The notes beneath the pieces are model-generated. The model had not been told where the DNA came from, searched no databases, and saw only the letters and a program-made list of their open reading frames with translations. A program made the translations under genes and the position numbers. Below are positions 1 through 9,869 of a stretch of 64,000 nucleotides of DNA, in pieces. Positions within the stretch are counted from its first letter, which is position 1. The number at the start of each line of letters is the position of its first letter. The stretch comes from Candidatus Amarolinea dominans (GTDB lineage Bacteria; Chloroflexota; Anaerolineae; SSC4; Amarolineaceae): positions 62,001 to 126,000 of the forward strand of contig JADJYJ010000028.1 in assembly GCA_016719785.1 (NCBI GenBank), read 5' to 3'.

Positions 1-2
1 CG

Positions 3-3000
3 GCTGAGGCCAAAGCCGCGGTGGAAGCCATCAAGGCAAACCTCAATCGCCAGAAGGGCCTGAGCGGTCCCAACCCGATCGCCTATGCCAAGCGCCTGGC
101 AGCCTGGAACCAGGCCGAGAAGCTGGGCAAAAGCCCGATGGCCGCCGGCCTGGGCGAAATTGGCGAAGCCAAGCTCCTGATGGCGATCGTCGAATTCGCC
201 GGGTCCCAGACCTTCGATAACTACCAGACAGTTGACGGCGAGTGCGTGCTGGACGGTACGACGACCACAATCGCCGGCCCGCTGCACAATCAGATCCCTG
301 ACCCGGCTCCCACCGGCGACAATAACACCCTCTGGGTGCCAGATTTCACCACCGACTACTACCAGAACCTGTTCTTCGGCGAAGGGCCGACGGCCGGTGT
401 GGGTGTGGTGCGTCCTGACCTGAACGGCGGCGCGGGTGTAGATCTGACCGGGCATACGGCCACCAACTGGTACCTCAAGCAGTCTGAGGGCCTCTATCAT
501 CTGACCGGTGATTTCTATGGTTGGGTGCAGCTCCCGGTCTCTGAAGGCGAATACGGTGCAGACGAGCCTTGCACCAGCGGCTCCAACATGAACCGCAACG
601 GTCCTGTCTTCCGCGTGGCGGCTGACACGGCCGATGCCATCAACGCGGCGTACCCCGGTTTCGACTGGAGCGAGTGGGACACCGATGATGACGGCATCGT
701 GGATCATTACATGATCGCCCATGCCGGCGTTGGCAACGAAGCCGGCGGCGGCGCCGAGGGTGAGTTCTCGATCTGGGCACATAGCTGGGATGTCTACGAG
801 GATACTTACGGCGATGGCTCGACCTTCGGCCATCTCGTTGCAGGCATGGACACCCCTGATGATCGTTCCGACGACATCCGCGTCTTCAACTACACCATCG
901 TGCCCGAAGATGCCGACATTGGCGTCATCGTACACGAATACGGCCATGACATCGGCCTGCCTGACTACTACGACACCTCCGGCGCGGCCGAAAATTCAAC
1001 GGCGTTCTGGGATGTCATGTCAGCCGGTTCCTGGACGGGTGAACTGGGCGGCGCTGACCCGGTCAGCTTCAACCCCTGGGCGCGCACGTTCTTTGGCTGG
1101 ACCAACCCACTGGTTGTTGACTATGATCTGGCGCAGCCTGTGGATGTGATGTTGGGCCAGGCGGCGGGCACGCCCGCCGGCGCCGAAGACACGGTGCGTG
1201 TCAACCTGCCCCCCACGGTCGTCAACGTCCCCAACAAGGCCGGCGATGGTAAGGGCTGGCACAACGAGCTGGGCGACAACCGTGATCAGACGGCTACGCG
1301 CAGTTGGGATCTGAGCGGAGTCACCGGCAGCCTCGTCTTCTCCTTCGACACCTACCTCGATCTGGAAGCTGACTACGACTACGGCTACTTCCTGGTCTCC
1401 ACCGACAACGGCAGCACCTGGGCCTCGTTGCAGGACATGGACGGCGTCGCGGTGACCGATCCGCCCGGCGGCCTCAATGATCACTACGAAGGCGCCCTGC
1501 GTTTCGATATATCGGCCTATGCCGGCTTGAGCAACGTCATCACGCGCTTCCGCCAGATGTCGGATGGCGGCGTGCAGTGGGAAGGCTGGTGGATTGACAA
1601 TCTGAGCGTGACCAACGACGCGACCGTCATCTACAGTAACGATCTGGAAGACTCCAGCGATTGGACGCTGTCTGGCTTCGAGATTGTGCCGATTGATGTC
1701 AACATCGAGCACTACTACATGCTCGAATGGCGCAACCTGGGCGGCTTCGGCGCAGACTCCGGCCTGGCCTACGGCTATCAAACGCTGACTCACCCTGGCG
1801 GCGGCTGGATCGTGGATCGCGTCACTGCCAACGTGCCCGGCATGGTGGTTTGGTATCGCGACGACACCTACACGAACAACAACGTGCTGGCTGGCGGCCG
1901 CGCAGCGAACTCACCGGCCTATGGCCCCAAGGGCAGCACCCTGGTGGTGGACGCGAACGCCGATCCGCTGCTGTGGAGCGGCGGCTTCTGGAACCCGGCG
2001 ACCAATGCTCGCCAGCCGCAGATGAACGGCCGTCGCCAATCCATGGATGCGGCCTTCGGTCTGGCGCCGACCAATACCTGGAACATCCACGACTACGCGA
2101 ACATCGCCAATGCGGTGATTGCACTGGGCAATCGCCCGGCCAAGCCCGCGTTCCATGACAGCATGAGCTACGTGCCTGGCTTCGCCTGGCCGAACAACGG
2201 CTTCGTCTATACGATCGCCAATGCTTCCAGCGTGGTCATCCCGGCCAGCGGCAACTACACCACCCGCATCCGCGGCCTGGCGGCGGACGGCGTCAACCTG
2301 AACGGCGACTTCACCGATCTGTGGGGCGCGACCGTTTCGGGTAATGAGCTTGGCTCCGGCAATCCGGGTGACAGCCATACCCAGTATGGTCTGCACTTCG
2401 AGGTGATGGACCAGGCGGCCGATGGCTCCTACGGCCAGGTCAAGATCTGGAACGCGGCGACCGAAGTGGAAGCCATGATCACGGTCACTCCTGACACCTT
2501 CGCCGTGGGTCAAACCGCTACCGTGGCCGTGAGCAACGTGAACAACGGCGGCGCGGAAACTGGCCTGCTGCATGTGGTGGGCATTGATCGCAGCCTGGTC
2601 TCCTACGTGGACGGCAGCGTCTACGGCGGAGCCTTCCCCATCAGCGTACCGGATGGCGTGGCGGCTCAGATGTTCAAGACCGGCGGCGCCGCGGCGCTGA
2701 AGAACGCCTACAGTCCGGACAGCGGCGTGGTCGCCATTGCCTATGTCGGTGACATGGCAGCCGGGCAGGAAGTCAACTTCGGCTTCGATGTGATGGCCGA
2801 ACTTGGCGCGGCCGGCGGCAACTGGTCGTTCGTGGACAACGTGTACAAGATGGGTGAGCCGATCGCCAGCGCCTCGGCCAGCTTCAGCGTGCCTGCGTTG
2901 AATTCCTACGAATTCACGCTGCAGGACGGCCTGAACGGTTACAGCGGCACCAGCGACACCTTCCTCAATGCCTGGATGCCGACGATGGCGTACGGCGGCG

Positions 3001-3473
3001 ATGCGGACTTCTACGTCCGTCAGCCCGGCGTCAAGACCGCGTTGGTCAAGTTCGATCTGTCGGCTATGCCCGGCAGCGCACAGATGACGCAGGCGCAGAT
3101 CGGCCTCTACGTGACCTACGGCAGCGGCAACCCCGTGACGCTGGAAGCCTATCAGGTCTACAAGGCGTGGTCAGAGATGGCCGCGACCTGGAATGATGCC
3201 GATGCCGGCATGCCGTGGGAGATGCCCGGCGCGATGGGGCCGAGCGATCGTGCGGCGAGCTTCGCTGATCGTGTCAGCTTCGGCGGCTCCGGCCGCTGGG
3301 TCTGGTTCGACGTGACCGATCTGGCGCAGATGTGGGTGATGAACGCGGACAGCAACCAGGGTATCGCCCTGGCTGGCACCGGCAACACCAACTCTGAGCT
3401 GGAGTTCACCTCGTCCGACTACATCGTCACCTTCGTGCGCCCGCAGATGAAGATCGTCTTCCAGGCGCCGTAA
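3..3473 (+). CDS. M6-type secreted metallopeptidase with DNRLRE-type C-terminus (5' partial)
   Basis: Probable secreted zinc metallopeptidase of the M6 (immune inhibitor A-like) group. The frame is open to the left edge: codons before the GTG at 21 continue in frame, so start and signal peptide lie outside the window. Seen: zinc motif HEYGHDIGLPD (nt 933 on, HExxHxxGxPD) and a following WDVMSAGSW that resembles the Met-turn of the family. A jelly-roll-like segment with GYFLVSTDNG follows (about residues 430-560 counted from nt 21), and the last 180 residues (from LQDGLNGYSG) form a DNRLRE-type domain shared with the next gene. The C-terminal domain suggests surface attachment or a beta-helical stalk. 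Function in nutrition or attack is inference. Confidence 0.85.
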   Translation, partial: AEAKAAVEAIKANLNRQKGLSGPNPIAYAKRLAAWNQAEKLGKSPMAAGLGEIGEAKLLMAIVEFAGSQTFDNYQTVDGECVLDGTTTTIAGPLHNQIPDPAPTGDNNTLWVPDFTTDYYQNLFFGEGPTAGVGVVRPDLNGGAGVDLTGHTATNWYLKQSEGLYHLTGDFYGWVQLPVSEGEYGADEPCTSGSNMNRNGPVFRVAADTADAINAAYPGFDWSEWDTDDDGIVDHYMIAHAGVGNEAGGGAEGEFSIWAHSWDVYEDTYGDGSTFGHLVAGMDTPDDRSDDIRVFNYTIVPEDADIGVIVHEYGHDIGLPDYYDTSGAAENSTAFWDVMSAGSWTGELGGADPVSFNPWARTFFGWTNPLVVDYDLAQPVDVMLGQAAGTPAGAEDTVRVNLPPTVVNVPNKAGDGKGWHNELGDNRDQTATRSWDLSGVTGSLVFSFDTYLDLEADYDYGYFLVSTDNGSTWASLQDMDGVAVTDPPGGLNDHYEGALRFDISAYAGLSNVITRFRQMSDGGVQWEGWWIDNLSVTNDATVIYSNDLEDSSDWTLSGFEIVPIDVNIEHYYMLEWRNLGGFGADSGLAYGYQTLTHPGGGWIVDRVTANVPGMVVWYRDDTYTNNNVLAGGRAANSPAYGPKGSTLVVDANADPLLWSGGFWNPATNARQPQMNGRRQSMDAAFGLAPTNTWNIHDYANIANAVIALGNRPAKPAFHDSMSYVPGFAWPNNGFVYTIANASSVVIPASGNYTTRIRGLAADGVNLNGDFTDLWGATVSGNELGSGNPGDSHTQYGLHFEVMDQAADGSYGQVKIWNAATEVEAMITVTPDTFAVGQTATVAVSNVNNGGAETGLLHVVGIDRSLVSYVDGSVYGGAFPISVPDGVAAQMFKTGGAAALKNAYSPDSGVVAIAYVGDMAAGQEVNFGFDVMAELGAAGGNWSFVDNVYKMGEPIASASASFSVPALNSYEFTLQDGLNGYSGTSDTFLNAWMPTMAYGGDADFYVRQPGVKTALVKFDLSAMPGSAQMTQAQIGLYVTYGSGNPVTLEAYQVYKAWSEMAATWNDADAGMPWEMPGAMGPSDRAASFADRVSFGGSGRWVWFDVTDLAQMWVMNADSNQGIALAGTGNTNSELEFTSSDYIVTFVRPQMKIVFQAP

Positions 3474-3484
3474 CGTAATGCGCC

Positions 3485-3597
3485 GGCGGCTCGAACCGCT
3501 GCGTAACTGACCAGGCGGCGCGCCGCCGCCAGCGAGCGATTGGTATCGCACCTGGCAGGCGCGCCGCCCTTTCGCCCCGAATCCATTCGGCGGCAAA
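3485..3597. repeat. Interspersed repeat family R, copy 1
   Basis: Shares its two ends with 39849-40003. The left part reads GCGCCGCCGCCAGCGAGCGA then TTGGTATCGCACCTG. The right part contains CGCCCCGAATCCATTCGGCG. The middle differs between copies. Arms are partly self-complementary (CCGAATCCATTCGG), so it may fold. No coding function is visible. Confidence 0.6.
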
Positions 3598-3656
3598 GCC
3601 GGGTTTGTTGTCATCAGCCTCGAGGGCTGGTTGGCAGCAATCCCGGCTTTTTCTTT
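3595..3656 (+). terminator. Possible intrinsic terminator of the M6 peptidase gene
   Basis: AAGCCGGG pairs with CCCGGCTT, which runs into TTTTTCTTT, with a long loop of about 38 nt. It lies 120 nt after the stop codon and just before the next promoter. Confidence 0.4.
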
Positions 3657-3659
3657 GGA

Positions 3660-3687
3660 TTGACAAATCATCGGCAGTGCATATAAT
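3660..3687 (+). promoter_or_regulatory. Sigma70-type promoter of the BNR protein gene
   Basis: TTGACA at 3660-3665, 16-nt spacer, TATAAT at 3682-3687. This is a consensus housekeeping promoter giving a leader of about 60 nt before the ATG at 3755. Confidence 0.75.
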
Positions 3688-3754
3688 CGTTATCGTCCCG
3701 ATGGTTCTCCACACATGTCGTTCATTTTCCAATTGCTAGAGGAGGTTCTTGCAC

Positions 3755-6700
3755 ATGCAACGCACCCAGTGGTCTCGTGTCTTCAACCCAATGCTGATCG
3801 TCCTGCTCCTGGTCACGACGTTCCTGGTCGCGCCGGCGACCGGAGGCGCCAGCAGCCAGATCAGCGGTCAGCCAACGTTACGCGCCGCCGCCAACAACGG
3901 CGACGACGGCCCACCAGCCCCCATCAACCGAACCAAGGGCTACCGCCAGCCGACGCAGGATGACCCCTACGCCCGCGATGATTGGTTCTACTCGCGGCGC
4001 ACGGCCGGCGATCCGAACTTCAGCGTGGCGCAGGCCGCTGAGAAGCGCGCCGAAGCTGCCCAGCAGTTCAGCGTGATGCAGAGGACGATCGGCCCCGCCG
4101 CGCCCAGCGCCTTCGACGGCGCCTGGACCAACGTCGGCCCTGACCCCATCGTACAGGTGGGCCGCAGCGGTCCCGGCTACTTCCTCGGTATGTCCGGGCG
4201 CATCGGCGCCCTTGCCATCCGTTCCAGCGAACCGTACACGATCTACCTGGGCGCGGCCCAGGGCGGCGTCTGGATTTCTTCTACCCTGACCACGGCCTGG
4301 ACACCCAAGACCGATGATCTGCCTTCGCTGGCGATTGGCGCGCTTGCGCTGGCTCCATCCAATGAAGACATCGTCTACGTCGGCACCGGTGAAGGTGCGC
4401 TCTCTGGCGATAGCTACTACGGCAACGGTCTGCTCAAGTCTACCGACGCCGGCAACTCGTTCTTCCAGGTGAGCGGCGCCGCCTTCAACCAGGTTTCGAT
4501 CTCCAACGTCGCCGTGGATCCCACCAACGCTGACCATCTCTTCGTGTCCACCCTGCGCGGCCGCGGCGGCAACCGTCGCGTCAGCCCGCCCAACCCGACG
4601 CCCTTTGGCATCTGGGAATCGAGCGACGGCGGCATCACCTGGACCGACCGTTATACCACCACCGTGGCCAGCCGCGGCGCCACCGCCCTGGTGATGGACC
4701 CACAGAACGCGGCCGTACTCTATGCCACGTACTGGAACCAGGGCATCATGAAGTCCACTGATGGCGGCATGAGTTGGTTCGAGGCGATGAACGGCTTGCC
4801 CAGCAACGCCAACTACCCGGCTGCGGCCACACGCTTCGCCCTGGCCATTTCGCACCCGGCCGGTCAGGCCTCCGCCACGCTCTACACCGGCTTCGAATGG
4901 GTGGATACCGATGGCAACAGCCACCCCTCCACGGTCTGGAAATCCACGGATGATGCCAACACGTGGAGCGAAACCAGCACCGCTGTGGTTGCCGGCTACT
5001 GCGGATCGCAGTGTTTCTATGACAACGTGCTGGCCGCAGATCCGACCAATGCCGACATCGTCTATGCCGGCGGCATGTTCGACTATGGCAGCGGCACCGG
5101 CGGCATCTACCGTTCGATGGACGGCGGCGCCACCTGGCTCGACATGGGCTGGAATCAGCACCCGGACTTTCACGCCATCGCGATCCGCAACGACGCGCCC
5201 AACAACGTGGTGATCGGCAACGACGGCGGCGTCTGGTCGTCGGCCAACTATGGCGGACGCACCAACCCTGGCGACCCCATTGATGCGGCCGACTGGGCCA
5301 ATCTCAATGGCACTGTGGACCCGAACACGGCCGGCGTGACTGCACGCACCGGCCTGGCGATCGGGCAGTTCACCAGTGTTGCGCAGCATCCGACCAATGT
5401 CAACCGTTTCTACGGTGGTACGCAAGACAACGGCACGATGCGCAAGTCGGGCGTCAGCAATAGCTGGTTCGACTATGCCGGCGGCGACGGCGGCCAGGTG
5501 ATTGTAGACCCCAACAATCCGAACTATGTCTACGGCACCTACTACGGCGTTTCTCCCTATCGCTTCAGCGACGGTATGTTAGGCTCGTTCTTCAGCAACA
5601 TGAGCATCGCCAATGGCATCAACACGAACGATCGCTCTGAGTTCTATGTCCCCATGGCCATGGATCCGCAGTTCACAGAGCGGCTCTACCTCGGCACCTA
5701 TCGCCTGTATCGCACCGACAACCGTGGCGACCTGTGGACGACCGCCAGCGGTGATCTGACCTCAGGTTGCAGCGGCGCGGCTCCCAACGGCGCGCGCGGC
5801 TGCGTCATCAGCGCCATTGGCCCCACGGCCGGTTCACCCGCCGTGTACGTCGGCGCGTTGGACGGCTACATCAACCTGTCAACCGACGCCACGGCCGCCG
5901 CGCCTGTATGGGAGCGCGTGGACAAGGCGCCGCTGCCGGCCCGCCCGGTGACCTCCTTCGCCGTGGACAACTCGAACTATCGCGTGGCCTATGCCGCCTT
6001 CGCCGGCTTCAGCGCAGCCACCCCGGCTACCCCAGGCCACGTCTTCAAGACCACCGATGCTGGCGCCACCTGGACCGACATCAGCAGCAACCTGCCTGAC
6101 ATCCCGGTCAACTCGATCATCCAGGATGCCGGTCACGCGGGCACCCTCTATGTCGGCACCGACATTGGGCCGCTGATGACCGCCGATGATGGCGCTTCCT
6201 GGCTGCCGATGGGCGCGGGCTTCCCGGTGGTTGCCATCTGGCAACTGAACCTGAACACGGGCACGCGTCAGATCGTGGCCGGCACCCACGGCCGCGGTGT
6301 GTGGAAACTGGCTGATGCCGATCCGCGCCCGGCCTTGCAGGTGCGCGCCTTCACGTCCGACCAGCCGGTTGGCCCTGGCAGCCTGTTGACCTTCAATCTG
6401 AAGATCAAGAACGGCGGCAATGCGGCGGCAACCGGTGTGCAGGTCAGCAACCCGGTGCCGGCCAACACGACCTTCGTGGGCGCGGACAATGGCGGCGCCC
6501 TGGCTGGCGATATGGTTGTCTGGAGCGGCCTGGCGGTGGACGCCGGGACCACGCTGGAACTCAGTTTCACCGTGCAAATTGCCGGCGGTTTGACCACCGG
6601 CGACGTCATCACCAATGACGGCACGGTCGTCACCTCGGCTGAAGGCGCCGGCGCTACCGGCAGCCCCAGCACCGTTGTGATGTCGCCCGCCTATGATGTG

Positions 6701-8260
6701 TCCGCGGTGGCTGACCACACCCTCGATGGCGGCGGTCCGTCCGCGGTGGTGCGCTACATGATCACCGTGCGCAACACGGGTTACAGCGAAGACACCTACT
6801 ACCTGAAGGCGGCCAAGGAGTACTGGCCGACCACCGTCTGGAACGGTGACTTCAGCAGCCAGATCGCCTATCTCGGCCCGTTGGCGCCCGGCGCCAGCGC
6901 CCAGGTTGGCGTGCAGGTGCGCGTGCCGGCCACCGCCACCAACGGTCTGGAGGACATCACCTACTTCAAGGCGATCTCCCTGGCCGAACACAATGTGCAG
7001 GCTCGCCTGGAACTGCGCACCATCGCGGTCACTTCCGATATCCTGGTCGTGGATGGCGACACCGGCGCGATTGACGTGGAGTCCTTCTACACCGACGCGC
7101 TGACCGCCGCCGGCTACAGTTTCAACTACTGGGACCTGGCCGCTGACCCCAACATCCCGACCGGGTATCTCAACGCTCATCGGGCAGTTGTCTGGTTTAC
7201 CGGCGTGGCCTACCCCGGACCCCTGCTTCCCTACGAAGCGCAGTTGGCCGGCTTCCTGGACAACGGCGGTAGCCTCTTCCTCTCCGGCATGGATGTCCTG
7301 GATCAGGCGGCCGGCACCACCGACTTTGTGCATGATTACCTGCACATTGCCTGGGACGGCAGCGAGATTCAGAACGACATTCCGATGACGGTCGCTTCGG
7401 CTGTGGCCGGCAATCCGGTCACCGGCGGTATGGGCGATGTGCCGGTCAACAACGCGGCTGTGGGCTATTCCGACTACAACGACCAGGTGACGCCCGTCGA
7501 ACCGGCGATGGCGGCCTTCCTGGATGACACCGGCGAGCCGACCGCGCTCACCGTGGGCGACAACGGCTATCGGGTGGTCTTCCTGGGCTTCCCGTTCGAG
7601 GCCTTTGGCGATGCCGCCCAACGCGCCGACCTGATGGGCCGCGCGATGAACTACTTCCTGCCGCCGCCCATGAACTACCAGCTGACACTGCAGAACGGCC
7701 TGGATGGCTACGCAGGCGCCAGCGACACCTTCATCAACGCCTGGATGCCGACAACCAACTATGGCAACGGCGCCAACCTCTACGTGCGCCAGCCAAACAC
7801 CAAGAGCATCCTGATCCGTTTCGACCTGGCGGGCATCAGCCGCCGGGCCACGGTCACCAGTGCGCGCATCGGCATCTGGGTCACTTATGTCAGTGACTCA
7901 GTTCACGACTACTCGCCGGTGATGCTCAACGTGTATGAGATGTATCGCCCGTGGACTGAAGCCGGCGCCACCTGGAACGAGGCGGATGCCGGCATGGGCT
8001 GGGAAGCGCCAGGCGCGCGTGGCCGCTCCGACCGTGCGCACCTGCCCGCGGTGCAGCAGACCGGTTACCGCCGCACCGGCCAGTGGATGTGGTTCGACAT
8101 CGCGCCGCTGGTGCAGCAGTGGATCGCCGACCCAGGCGGCAACAACGGCCTCATCATCACCGCCAACGGCGACGTCAACGCCGAGATCGAGTACATCGCC
8201 TCGGACTTCGCGGACACCACGGTGCGGCCGCAAATGCGGATGACTTACACCGCGCCTTGA
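3755..8260 (+). CDS. Large secreted BNR/sialidase-like propeller protein with DNRLRE-type C-terminus
   Basis: About 1500 residues. ATG at 3755 is chosen because GGAGG (3741-3745) is 9 nt upstream; an in-frame TTG at 3749 is too close. N-terminal signal peptide (MLIVLLLVTTFLV). From about residue 130 there are many BNR-type repeats (KSTDGGMSWF, RSMDGGATW, KTTDAGATWT), as in sialidase/VPS10-like propellers. Next come a CARDB/DUF11-like Ig segment (about 850-980), a further Ig-like segment, a flavodoxin-like domain starting at ILVVDGDTGA (about 1090-1300), and a final DNRLRE-type domain (LQNGLDGYAG onward) matching the upstream gene. Likely exported and surface-attached; substrate unknown. No catalytic residues of true sialidases could be assigned. 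Confidence 0.85.
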   Translation: MQRTQWSRVFNPMLIVLLLVTTFLVAPATGGASSQISGQPTLRAAANNGDDGPPAPINRTKGYRQPTQDDPYARDDWFYSRRTAGDPNFSVAQAAEKRAEAAQQFSVMQRTIGPAAPSAFDGAWTNVGPDPIVQVGRSGPGYFLGMSGRIGALAIRSSEPYTIYLGAAQGGVWISSTLTTAWTPKTDDLPSLAIGALALAPSNEDIVYVGTGEGALSGDSYYGNGLLKSTDAGNSFFQVSGAAFNQVSISNVAVDPTNADHLFVSTLRGRGGNRRVSPPNPTPFGIWESSDGGITWTDRYTTTVASRGATALVMDPQNAAVLYATYWNQGIMKSTDGGMSWFEAMNGLPSNANYPAAATRFALAISHPAGQASATLYTGFEWVDTDGNSHPSTVWKSTDDANTWSETSTAVVAGYCGSQCFYDNVLAADPTNADIVYAGGMFDYGSGTGGIYRSMDGGATWLDMGWNQHPDFHAIAIRNDAPNNVVIGNDGGVWSSANYGGRTNPGDPIDAADWANLNGTVDPNTAGVTARTGLAIGQFTSVAQHPTNVNRFYGGTQDNGTMRKSGVSNSWFDYAGGDGGQVIVDPNNPNYVYGTYYGVSPYRFSDGMLGSFFSNMSIANGINTNDRSEFYVPMAMDPQFTERLYLGTYRLYRTDNRGDLWTTASGDLTSGCSGAAPNGARGCVISAIGPTAGSPAVYVGALDGYINLSTDATAAAPVWERVDKAPLPARPVTSFAVDNSNYRVAYAAFAGFSAATPATPGHVFKTTDAGATWTDISSNLPDIPVNSIIQDAGHAGTLYVGTDIGPLMTADDGASWLPMGAGFPVVAIWQLNLNTGTRQIVAGTHGRGVWKLADADPRPALQVRAFTSDQPVGPGSLLTFNLKIKNGGNAAATGVQVSNPVPANTTFVGADNGGALAGDMVVWSGLAVDAGTTLELSFTVQIAGGLTTGDVITNDGTVVTSAEGAGATGSPSTVVMSPAYDVSAVADHTLDGGGPSAVVRYMITVRNTGYSEDTYYLKAAKEYWPTTVWNGDFSSQIAYLGPLAPGASAQVGVQVRVPATATNGLEDITYFKAISLAEHNVQARLELRTIAVTSDILVVDGDTGAIDVESFYTDALTAAGYSFNYWDLAADPNIPTGYLNAHRAVVWFTGVAYPGPLLPYEAQLAGFLDNGGSLFLSGMDVLDQAAGTTDFVHDYLHIAWDGSEIQNDIPMTVASAVAGNPVTGGMGDVPVNNAAVGYSDYNDQVTPVEPAMAAFLDDTGEPTALTVGDNGYRVVFLGFPFEAFGDAAQRADLMGRAMNYFLPPPMNYQLTLQNGLDGYAGASDTFINAWMPTTNYGNGANLYVRQPNTKSILIRFDLAGISRRATVTSARIGIWVTYVSDSVHDYSPVMLNVYEMYRPWTEAGATWNEADAGMGWEAPGARGRSDRAHLPAVQQTGYRRTGQWMWFDIAPLVQQWIADPGGNNGLIITANGDVNAEIEYIASDFADTTVRPQMRMTYTAP

Positions 8261-8328
8261 TCCGTGTCACAGGCCAACAGAGCAGACCCTGCGCCTGCTC
8301 TGTCGGCGCTTCCGCCCGACAGAGGTAA

Positions 8329-8364
8329 AAAACAGGTCTGGTCACGCGTGACCAGACCTGTTTT
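8329..8364. terminator. Perfect 36-nt palindrome, bidirectional terminator
   Basis: AAAACAGGTCTGGTCACG is followed directly by its exact reverse complement, with A and T runs at the two ends. It sits between the rightward BNR gene and the leftward RHS locus, as expected for a shared terminator. A second hairpin (CTCTGTCGG / CCGACAGAG) precedes it at 8298-8324. Confidence 0.8.
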
Positions 8365-8441
8365 CTTTTGCCTGAAAAGCACCCCACACCGTAGGTCACG
8401 CCTCCGACGTGACAACACCCTCTACAGCAGATCAATTTTCT

Positions 8442-8805
8442 TTAGGGATAGTAGCGCAGTTCGGTCTGACGGGCGCCGCTGCTGTCCAGCGTCAGCGCGG
8501 TGGAGCCGAGGCCTACCCTGAGCTTTGCCGAAGGGTGATCGGGCCAGTACACCACCCCGTTGACCCGCAGCGCAATCCGCTGACCGCCAGCCTGGTAGTA
8601 CTTCGTGATTGTCGTGCTGCTGCCGCTCGTCATCTTCTCGTAGATCGTCCCCACGTACACCGTCGTGCTGCTGCCAATCACCGCCTTGACCCGGTTGCCG
8701 TCCGCCTCATAGGTGTAGCTGGCCAGCACCGTACTTCCCTGCTTCACCTGCTGCAACCGGTTCTCCGCATCGTAGACCAGGGTGTAGGCCACGCCGCCCG
8801 CCGTG
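8442..8805 (-). pseudogene. RHS core fragment without tip
   Basis: Leftward frame with YD-repeat/RHS signatures: TLVYDAENRLQQVKQG, YTYEADGNRVKAV, then GLGSTALTLDSSGARQTELR, ending shortly after at RYYP. It lacks the N-terminal repeats and the DPSGH junction and toxin tip, so it cannot make a functional effector. A short insert encoding PDHPSAKLRVG interrupts the usual YWLLGDHLGST; it corresponds to the palindromic CCTGAGCTTTGCCGAAGGG motif. Its upstream edge abuts two ATTCGTG-family repeats. Likely the distal relic of the RHS array. Confidence 0.75.
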
Positions 8806-8810
8806 CGCCC

Positions 8811-8986
8811 AGCTTTCTCTGCCACGAATTTCACTAATTTGCACGAATTTAGCTTCTGCCTTCGTTTCGATTCGTGCCATTCGTGGCAAAGATCCGCCCA
8901 GCTTTCTCTGCCACGAATTTCACTAATTTGCACGAATCGAGCTTCTGCCTTCGTTTCGATTCGTGTCAATTCGTGGCAAAAATCGG
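8811..8986. repeat. ATTCGTG interspersed repeat, two tandem copies
   Basis: Two 88-nt units (8811-8897 and 8900-8986), each made of GCCACGAATTTCACTAATTT, GCACGAAT, a GCTTCTGCCTTCGTTTCGAT spacer and ATTCGTGGCA, so the ends are inverted copies of each other. Related units occur at 32041-32097 and 50424-50613. Translations through them are spurious. Confidence 0.8.
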
Positions 8987-9010
8987 GCTGATTGCGCAAC
9001 TCATGGTAGA

Positions 9011-9619
9011 TCACGGCGATGGCGTCGGGAGTGATGCCATGGCCGCCTCCCACCGATCATCGAGTTTGACCAGCAACTCGCCCAACTCATCCTCGTCAAG
9101 CGCCAGCGGTGCCGCGGGCGCAATCTGGGCCGAAAATCGTACGACGAACTCGCCATACCGTGCCAACATGCCGCAAAGTTCGGCGCCTTCCGTATTGGGC
9201 GCAATGTAGCTTGCACAGGCTACGTACGCCTCGTCTGCAAAATCCATTAGTGTTGTCAATTCGGGCTTTTCCTCCCAGGCGCCGTAAAAATGTGTACCTG
9301 GATACCACACGTCCAGTTGGCGCTTATACTCACGCTGCGCACTGCGTACGAATTCGTAACGATAGATTTCATGATACACTACGCCGTCTCCACTCATGCC
9401 TCGTGACGGATGCTCCAGGGCGCCGTGCGAGTCCGCGGTTGGGATGATGGGCCGATTACTCCAGCCAGGAGGGAACAGCGCAGCATCCATCAGCATGGAT
9501 TCAGTCGTAAAGGGCCGCGGCGGCGCCGGGGCGCCGGGTGTGCAGATGAAGCTCGAGACAGCCACAGCGAGGCAAGTTGCCAGTGTCAGGACCGCCAAAC
9601 GCAATCTCCGTGTGTTCAT
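9011..9619 (-). CDS. Exported protein, candidate immunity protein of displaced tip 6
   Basis: About 200 residues. ATG at 9619 is chosen because GAGGTGA lies 5 nt upstream. The N-terminus is a signal sequence (LRLAVLTLATCLAVAVSS) followed by FICTPG, which could be a lipobox cysteine. The mature part is acidic with no motif I recognise. It starts 4 nt after the stop of a short toxin-tip-like frame (9624-9818), the arrangement seen for the other tip/immunity pairs in this array, so a role in neutralising an exported toxin outside the cytoplasm is plausible but inferred. Confidence 0.6.
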   Translation of the reverse strand: MNTRRLRLAVLTLATCLAVAVSSFICTPGAPAPPRPFTTESMLMDAALFPPGWSNRPIIPTADSHGALEHPSRGMSGDGVVYHEIYRYEFVRSAQREYKRQLDVWYPGTHFYGAWEEKPELTTLMDFADEAYVACASYIAPNTEGAELCGMLARYGEFVVRFSAQIAPAAPLALDEDELGELLVKLDDRWEAAMASLPTPSP

Positions 9620-9623
9620 GGCG

Positions 9624-9818
9624 TCACCTCGGCCTGTTGTCGAAGTGACCAACGTCATAAGGCGCACCAGAACCCCGTACTGGAGCATAGTTCGGCGTTC
9701 CAGCGGCCAGGACATCATGGTATTCTGCCACCAGCGCCTGGAACGCCTGCAAGGTGACATGGCTGCCATGACGCCTGCTCAGCTCGATGCCCATGCTGAT
9801 AGGCGTTTGCTTTGAATC
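9624..9818 (-). pseudogene. Displaced toxin tip 6 (N-terminally truncated)
   Basis: A 64-codon open frame without an obvious start begins DSKQTPISMGIELSRRHGSH and ends APYDVGHFDNRPR. It looks like real protein rather than a shadow: balanced composition, and its stop lies 4 nt before the start of the exported protein at 9619. By position it is the remnant C-terminus of an RHS effector whose core has been replaced. Fold not recognised. Confidence 0.45.
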
Positions 9819-9869
9819 CTAGGCTGCCAGTTTGTGTGAGATGTGCATTTGCGTAAGCCCACCAGCCAA

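Noticed and set aside
3878..7621. Long minus-strand ORFs (515 and 580 codons) opposite the BNR gene
   Set aside because: Shadows of high-GC coding on the plus strand; low-complexity H/G/V/R-rich translations with no motifs or ribosome sites.
8811..8986. Possible CRISPR array
   Set aside because: Only two units, internally palindromic, no unique spacers and no cas genes in the window.
8803..9209. Small ORFs with FVAKIRPAFSATNFTN-like sequence, also at 50.4 kb
   Set aside because: Translations of the ATTCGTG repeat, not genes.
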